Of a DNA stretch of 10,181 nt, positions 6,962-10,181 are shown in pieces (positions within the stretch are counted from its first letter, which is position 1; each line of letters starts with the position of its first letter). Location: contig CAXAVH010000095.1 of assembly GCA_963972105.1 (NCBI GenBank), positions 1 through 10,181 of the forward strand, in the 5' to 3' direction. The stretch is from NZQO01 sp002693605. GTDB taxonomy: Bacteria; Bacteroidota; Bacteroidia; Flavobacteriales; Flavobacteriaceae. The notes beneath the pieces were generated by a model, which was given only the letters and a program-made list of their open reading frames with translations, was not told the origin of the DNA and searched no databases. The translations under genes were made by a program, and so were the position numbers.

Positions 6962-6998
6962 AAAAATAAAAAAAACCACCCCGAAAAAATCGGGGTGG
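6962..6998 (-). terminator. Intrinsic terminator of the secreted-protein gene
   Basis: The stem arms CCACCCCGA (6976-6984) and TCGGGGTGG (6990-6998) pair perfectly over nine bases with a five-base loop. On the minus strand the stem is followed by eight T, one A and five T (6975-6962). It lies 26 bases after the stop of the gene at 7025. This is a textbook terminator for minus-strand transcription, and its T-run ends five bases before the glycosyltransferase start codon. Confidence 0.92.
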
Positions 6999-7024
6999 CC
7001 ACAAATTTAATTTGATTGTTAGAA

Positions 7025-9886
7025 CTACTCCTTAATAATCTGGTAGGTTCCTACTTGACCGTTAACGATTACTTTCATTACGTAAGTACCAGTACTAAGA
7101 CCAGAAACATCTACTTGAGAGCTAGTAGCCTCGATGCCTTGGTTAATTACTGACTGACCCAACATATTGTAAATTGTTACAGCCTCTATAGTTTCTACAG
7201 AGTTTAGGCTTAACGTACTGCTCGCTGGGTTCGGGTAATAGGTGAACCCATCGATAGTATTATTAGCTACACCAAGGTTAACACCGTCAATGGTAATGTC
7301 GGTTTTTCCTCCTGTGTTCACAACAAACACATAGTATGCTTGACCAGCAGTCGTGTTGATGGTAGTTTCAGTACCGGGAACACATTGGTTGCTATTTTGG
7401 TCAACCAATACTAGGTCATTCTCTGTAGCGCTTTCGTTAGGAGCCTCATAGAAAGATACGAAACTTAAGCCTTCTGGAGATACGATCGTAGCCGTAGCCT
7501 CTCCGTCACCTTCCGCTACGAAGTTGTACCATACGCCGTTTGCGCCGTCAATGTTACAACCAGATGGGTTGCCGTTTTCGGTAGTTGCACCCGGAGTTTG
7601 TACTCCTGGATCGGTGTAAGGGAATCCTATTTCGTCAACGTCAATAGAGTTGGCGATCAAATCGTTCGGTGGTGGTACGATTGTGCAAGTCATATCTAAG
7701 GTAAAGTTACCTTGGTCAATTCCGCCGAATGGGCTCTCGTAACCGTGTACCAATACGTAGAACGTAGTGTTTCCATCGCTTTGGAAATCTACCTCTGAAC
7801 GGAAGTTGGTACAATTTGGTCCGTCATCGTTTGCCGCAACACAAGTAAGGGTACCGCAATCGCCAGAATATACTGAAATCTTGGTATCGAAATCGGTATC
7901 ATCTGAACACAATGAAAGAGTGATATCGGTAACTAGACCGCTGGTGTCCTCATACTTGTACCATACGCCGATGGTTGGGTCTTCACCCGCACATGATGGC
8001 GCGCTAGCATCGGAAGTAGCGTTTAACGTACTACCGCTTACAGATTCTCCACAAGAAATCGCAATTGCATCCTCGCAAAGGTCATTTTCTGCAGGATCTT
8101 CGCAAGTAATGGCAATATCAAAAGCACCAGTGGCACCGTTAAATCCATCCACTGCAAAGTAATAAGTAGTGGTCCCATCAGAAAGGAAGGAAATTTCAGA
8201 CTGCGTTCCACAGGAATCGTCGTTTGATGCTACTACGTTCGCAAGCGAACAGTCATCATAGGCGGTCAAAATCGTATCGAATGAAGATCCGCACAATGAT
8301 ACGGTTACCAATTGAGGTGAACCAGAACCAGTGAAGGAAAACCACTCATCTGGAGAACCATCTGCATTCCCATCGGTATTACCGTTGGAGGTATCTCCGG
8401 CAAGTGTTTCGCCGCACTCAATAGAGAAGGCATCTGCACAAATATCGTTGTCTGGTAACGCCTCGCACTGTCCTGAAAGGGAGTAAACACCCTCGATATT
8501 GTCATCTGGAGTTCCATCAGCGTCGTAATCGGGATATCCCCAGGCAGTACCGTTGAACTGAACCATAGGCTCGCCAACTAGGGGAGCAGTGGTTTCATTA
8601 ACCGCTTCCCAGAAAATTGAACCGGAATTAGCCGCGTTTCCTACTGTAACCTCTACCCAATAGGTAGTTTCAGAACCGAAGTCGCCATTAAAGGCAAAAG
8701 GTGTTACGTCAAATTCAATTTCGTGAACGTTGGCAGCCGGGTTGACCCACGGTGATGTGCTTAGAACGGTCACAGGGATACCCAGTTCCGATCCTATCTC
8801 GGTACCTGGGAAACCAGCGTTATCTGTATAATAGCGCACATTCGCCAATGTTGGTTCTGTGCTACTTGCCAATGTAAGGAAGTTAGCTGTTACTTGGTCT
8901 AACGTAAAACGTTCGCCATCGGCAACGATAACGTCAACCGCGGCATTGAAAGGACTATCTATTGAGGAGCCAATGGCAGCCTCTGGAGTATTGGGTGGGT
9001 TACCCTGGCTACAGGCGACGCCGCCACTAGTTACAAGATTGCCATAAACCTGCACCGGTGCCCCAAGTTGAGTAGAGGTTCCGGTATCTAAAAAAGGTTG
9101 CCACGCACCCGCTATGGACTGCTGTCCATTTCCAGTGGAAATTTCGCCTAAAATCACAACCGGTGGTTGCCATGGGCCTGAGGCCGCAGTACCGGCCATT
9201 GACCAGTCGAACCAATAGGTTCCAGCGGGCAAGGTAAGGCCCGTTGGATTTACAGTTACCCGCTGGATAGCACGGCTGGTACCAGGGTTGGTCTCAGATT
9301 CTCTGTATGCATTACTCCATACGGCATCACCAAACACGTTGGTACTTTCATCACCCCAAATTACGGTACTGCCCGGATCGCTCGGGTCACCGTCCCATAC
9401 CTGTAAATTGATCTCGTTGATAGAGGCCGGAGAAGTAGGCGCACCAGTTTGGTAACCGAAGAAATCGATTTGCGTAATCTCGTATTCATCATCCAATACA
9501 ATGTCTTCTGCCATGCGATTGTTACTGCCAATTTGCATGCCGCCCCCAAGCGTATTCATACCCAAGGTTTGGTCTTCCAATAAACTAATATCCGGGTTAC
9601 CGGCCACATTAAAATAGGGTCCGGTTTCATAAATAAGATTGGAACCGCTGTTTCTCTGTACCGTTCCGTTGTAGGGGGTAGTGGAGTAATCAACAAGACC
9701 TTGTAAAATGGCAGGAACAGTAGATTCCTGTGTGTTACTTCCCTGTGAGGTAAAATTATGGGAAGTCGTGGTAGCATTCTTGTGAATGGAGCCTGCCTCA
9801 ATTGCCTTGGGCGACACTCCATCTTGTGCGTGCACGGTCAATACTAGACCAAATGCAACGCACAGCAACGATGTAATTTTTTTCAT
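7025..9886 (-). CDS. Type IX-secreted multi-domain protein with C-terminal sorting domain; function unknown
   Basis: This 953-residue exported protein starts with a Sec signal peptide (basic KK, hydrophobic core, cleavage probably near HA-QD at 20-21). Residues about 85-470 hold two beta-rich regions I do not recognise. Three related modules follow, each beginning with an ND(I/L)-type motif: about 479-597, 600-737 and 740-870. They resemble pre-peptidase C-terminal-type beta-sandwiches common in secreted Bacteroidetes proteins (for example the recurring FDT(I/K) and YYF/FYV strands). The first two are cysteine-rich (six and eight Cys). Acidic D-x-D-x-D-G-like stretches at 453-463 and 504-513 could bind calcium. 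Residues 880-953 form the Por/type IX sorting domain (YYPNPASSTLSL, YNMLGQSV, LSTGTYVMKV). No protease or glycosidase catalytic motif is apparent, so adhesion or structural roles are possible. The gene has its own terminator and probable promoter. Confidence 0.93.
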   Translation of the reverse strand: MKKITSLLCVAFGLVLTVHAQDGVSPKAIEAGSIHKNATTTSHNFTSQGSNTQESTVPAILQGLVDYSTTPYNGTVQRNSGSNLIYETGPYFNVAGNPDISLLEDQTLGMNTLGGGMQIGSNNRMAEDIVLDDEYEITQIDFFGYQTGAPTSPASINEINLQVWDGDPSDPGSTVIWGDESTNVFGDAVWSNAYRESETNPGTSRAIQRVTVNPTGLTLPAGTYWFDWSMAGTAASGPWQPPVVILGEISTGNGQQSIAGAWQPFLDTGTSTQLGAPVQVYGNLVTSGGVACSQGNPPNTPEAAIGSSIDSPFNAAVDVIVADGERFTLDQVTANFLTLASSTEPTLANVRYYTDNAGFPGTEIGSELGIPVTVLSTSPWVNPAANVHEIEFDVTPFAFNGDFGSETTYWVEVTVGNAANSGSIFWEAVNETTAPLVGEPMVQFNGTAWGYPDYDADGTPDDNIEGVYSLSGQCEALPDNDICADAFSIECGETLAGDTSNGNTDGNADGSPDEWFSFTGSGSPQLVTVSLCGSSFDTILTAYDDCSLANVVASNDDSCGTQSEISFLSDGTTTYYFAVDGFNGATGAFDIAITCEDPAENDLCEDAIAISCGESVSGSTLNATSDASAPSCAGEDPTIGVWYKYEDTSGLVTDITLSLCSDDTDFDTKISVYSGDCGTLTCVAANDDGPNCTNFRSEVDFQSDGNTTFYVLVHGYESPFGGIDQGNFTLDMTCTIVPPPNDLIANSIDVDEIGFPYTDPGVQTPGATTENGNPSGCNIDGANGVWYNFVAEGDGEATATIVSPEGLSFVSFYEAPNESATENDLVLVDQNSNQCVPGTETTINTTAGQAYYVFVVNTGGKTDITIDGVNLGVANNTIDGFTYYPNPASSTLSLNSVETIEAVTIYNMLGQSVINQGIEATSSQVDVSGLSTGTYVMKVIVNGQVGTYQIIKE

Positions 9887-9917
9887 AATGAATTCAATAG
9901 TTTAGTTAATATTAGCT

Positions 9918-9948
9918 TAAAAGTATCAAAAAAAGCAATACCATCAAA
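9918..9948 (-). promoter_or_regulatory. Candidate promoter of the secreted-protein gene
   Basis: On the minus strand a TTTG/TTG element (9948-9945) is followed after 19 bases by TACTTTTA (9925-9918), one mismatch from the Bacteroidetes -7 consensus TAnnTTTG. The spacing fits the -33/-7 arrangement. Transcription would begin near 9912 and give a leader of about 25 AT-rich bases before the ATG at 9886. Because the fabI terminator lies just upstream, a promoter in this stretch is expected. Confidence 0.45.
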
Positions 9949-9979
9949 CATTATTCGACAAGGCGTCAAGAATAATGTT
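9947..9979. promoter_or_regulatory. Perfect 10-base inverted repeat at the secreted-protein promoter (candidate operator)
   Basis: The arms AACATTATTC (9947-9956) and GAATAATGTT (9970-9979) are perfectly complementary with a 13-base spacer that itself holds GAC and GTC at its ends. The repeat overlaps the proposed -33 element and extends upstream of it. It has no T-run, and it lies after the fabI terminator, so a protein-binding operator is more likely than a terminator. The regulator is unknown. Confidence 0.45.
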
Positions 9980-9992
9980 AAACATAGAATGT

Positions 9993-10022
9993 AAAAACCC
10001 GGCACAGAAGGCCGGGTTTTTT
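9993..10022 (-). terminator. Intrinsic terminator of fabI
   Basis: The core stem CCCGGC (9998-10003) pairs with GCCGGG (10011-10016) around a seven-base loop, flanked by A5 on one side and T6 on the other that extend the pairing. On the minus strand the stem is followed by five T. It begins 23 bases after the fabI stop and separates fabI from the secreted-protein gene. Symmetric A/T flanks could also let it work in the other direction, but no plus-strand gene ends here. Confidence 0.9.
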
Positions 10023-10045
10023 CAGAAGCAAGCATAAAACTATTT

Positions 10046-10181
10046 TTATTCGGAATCGACGAAGGCCTCCATAGCGGCATCACTCACCCCCATATTCGAG
10101 AACCCCCCATCGTTGTATAAATTCTGTAGCGTTACCCGCTTGGTCAAATCGCTGAACATGGCAACCGTGTAGTTGGCACAA
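10046..10181 (-). CDS. fabI: C-terminal end of enoyl-ACP reductase FabI (partial)
   Basis: The gene runs in from the right edge on the minus strand and stops at TAA (10048-10046), giving the last 45 residues. The visible tail contains NYTVAMFSDLTKRVTLQ, then NLYNDGGFSNMGVSD and AAMEAFVDSE. The FSDLT and HDGGFS-like DGGFS motifs, following a CANYT segment, match the C-terminus of flavobacterial FabI, the NADH-dependent enoyl-ACP reductase that completes each fatty acid elongation cycle in the cytoplasm. The Tyr/Lys active site and nucleotide-binding domain lie outside the window. It ends with its own terminator at 10022-9993, so it is probably not co-transcribed with the next gene. Another short-chain dehydrogenase family member is the main alternative. 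Confidence 0.85.
   Translation of the reverse strand, partial: CANYTVAMFSDLTKRVTLQNLYNDGGFSNMGVSDAAMEAFVDSE

Noticed and set aside
6957..7004. A 16-codon N-terminal extension of the glycosyltransferase frame up to 7004.
   Set aside because: It is translated from the terminator stem and T-run of the upstream gene, and the family begins at the YSFIVPVYN strand, so ATG 6956 is the better start.
7767..8162. A 131-codon plus-strand frame inside the secreted-protein gene.
   Set aside because: It is antisense to a clear coding region with signal peptide and sorting domain, and shows no recognisable features.
9981..9992. A small dyad ACAT-AGA-ATGT between the fabI terminator and the inverted repeat.
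   Set aside because: Four-base arms are expected by chance in AT-rich spacer; nothing else supports a site.
1..10181. Mobile elements, CRISPR arrays, tRNA or rRNA genes, riboswitches and prophage signatures.
   Set aside because: No transposase, integrase, clustered direct repeats, tRNA-like folds or long structured leaders were seen. All spacers are 159 bases or shorter.

Overview
The window comes from a Bacteroidetes chromosome, most likely a member of the Flavobacteriaceae. The evidence is a secreted protein ending in a type IX secretion (Por) sorting domain, an RprXY-like two-component pair, a flavobacterial-type FabI C-terminus, weak or absent Shine-Dalgarno sequences, and promoter boxes resembling the Bacteroidetes TAnnTTTG form. 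Species cannot be assigned from this sequence alone. The content is mostly conserved core genome. I see no phage, transposon, CRISPR array, defence island or RNA gene.

Left part, + strand (1-1994): the 3' end of a probable exonuclease/GIY-YIG-type protein, then a six-transmembrane voltage-gated-type potassium channel with a zinc-ribbon tail, then miaA (tRNA A37 dimethylallyltransferase). The genes are tightly packed: there are 41 bases between the first two, and the channel stop and miaA start share one base in TAATG. They probably form one transcript. It ends in a hairpin built from the last miaA codons and stop, which also serves as the terminator of the opposing operon.

Right part, - strand, read from right to left (10181 to 2035): the 3' end of fabI with its terminator; a large autonomous gene for a type IX-secreted, multi-domain, cysteine-rich surface or extracellular protein with its own promoter region and terminator; then a family 2 glycosyltransferase, a YbbR-like membrane protein, coaE (dephospho-CoA kinase, overlapping the YbbR gene by ATGA), a sensor histidine kinase and its OmpR-family response regulator. 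The last five genes are closely spaced and probably partly co-transcribed. The kinase/regulator pair also has its own upstream region with phased GTTAA repeats.

Functionally, the window joins core metabolism (fatty acid elongation, CoA synthesis, tRNA modification) to envelope functions (glycosyltransferase, YbbR, sensor kinase, channel, secreted protein). The points most worth a second look are regulatory: a perfect 10-base inverted repeat over the promoter of the secreted-protein gene, helically phased repeats upstream of the histidine kinase, and a glycosyltransferase start codon directly abutting the upstream gene's terminator. No clearly new biological system is visible. The least characterised gene is the secreted protein.
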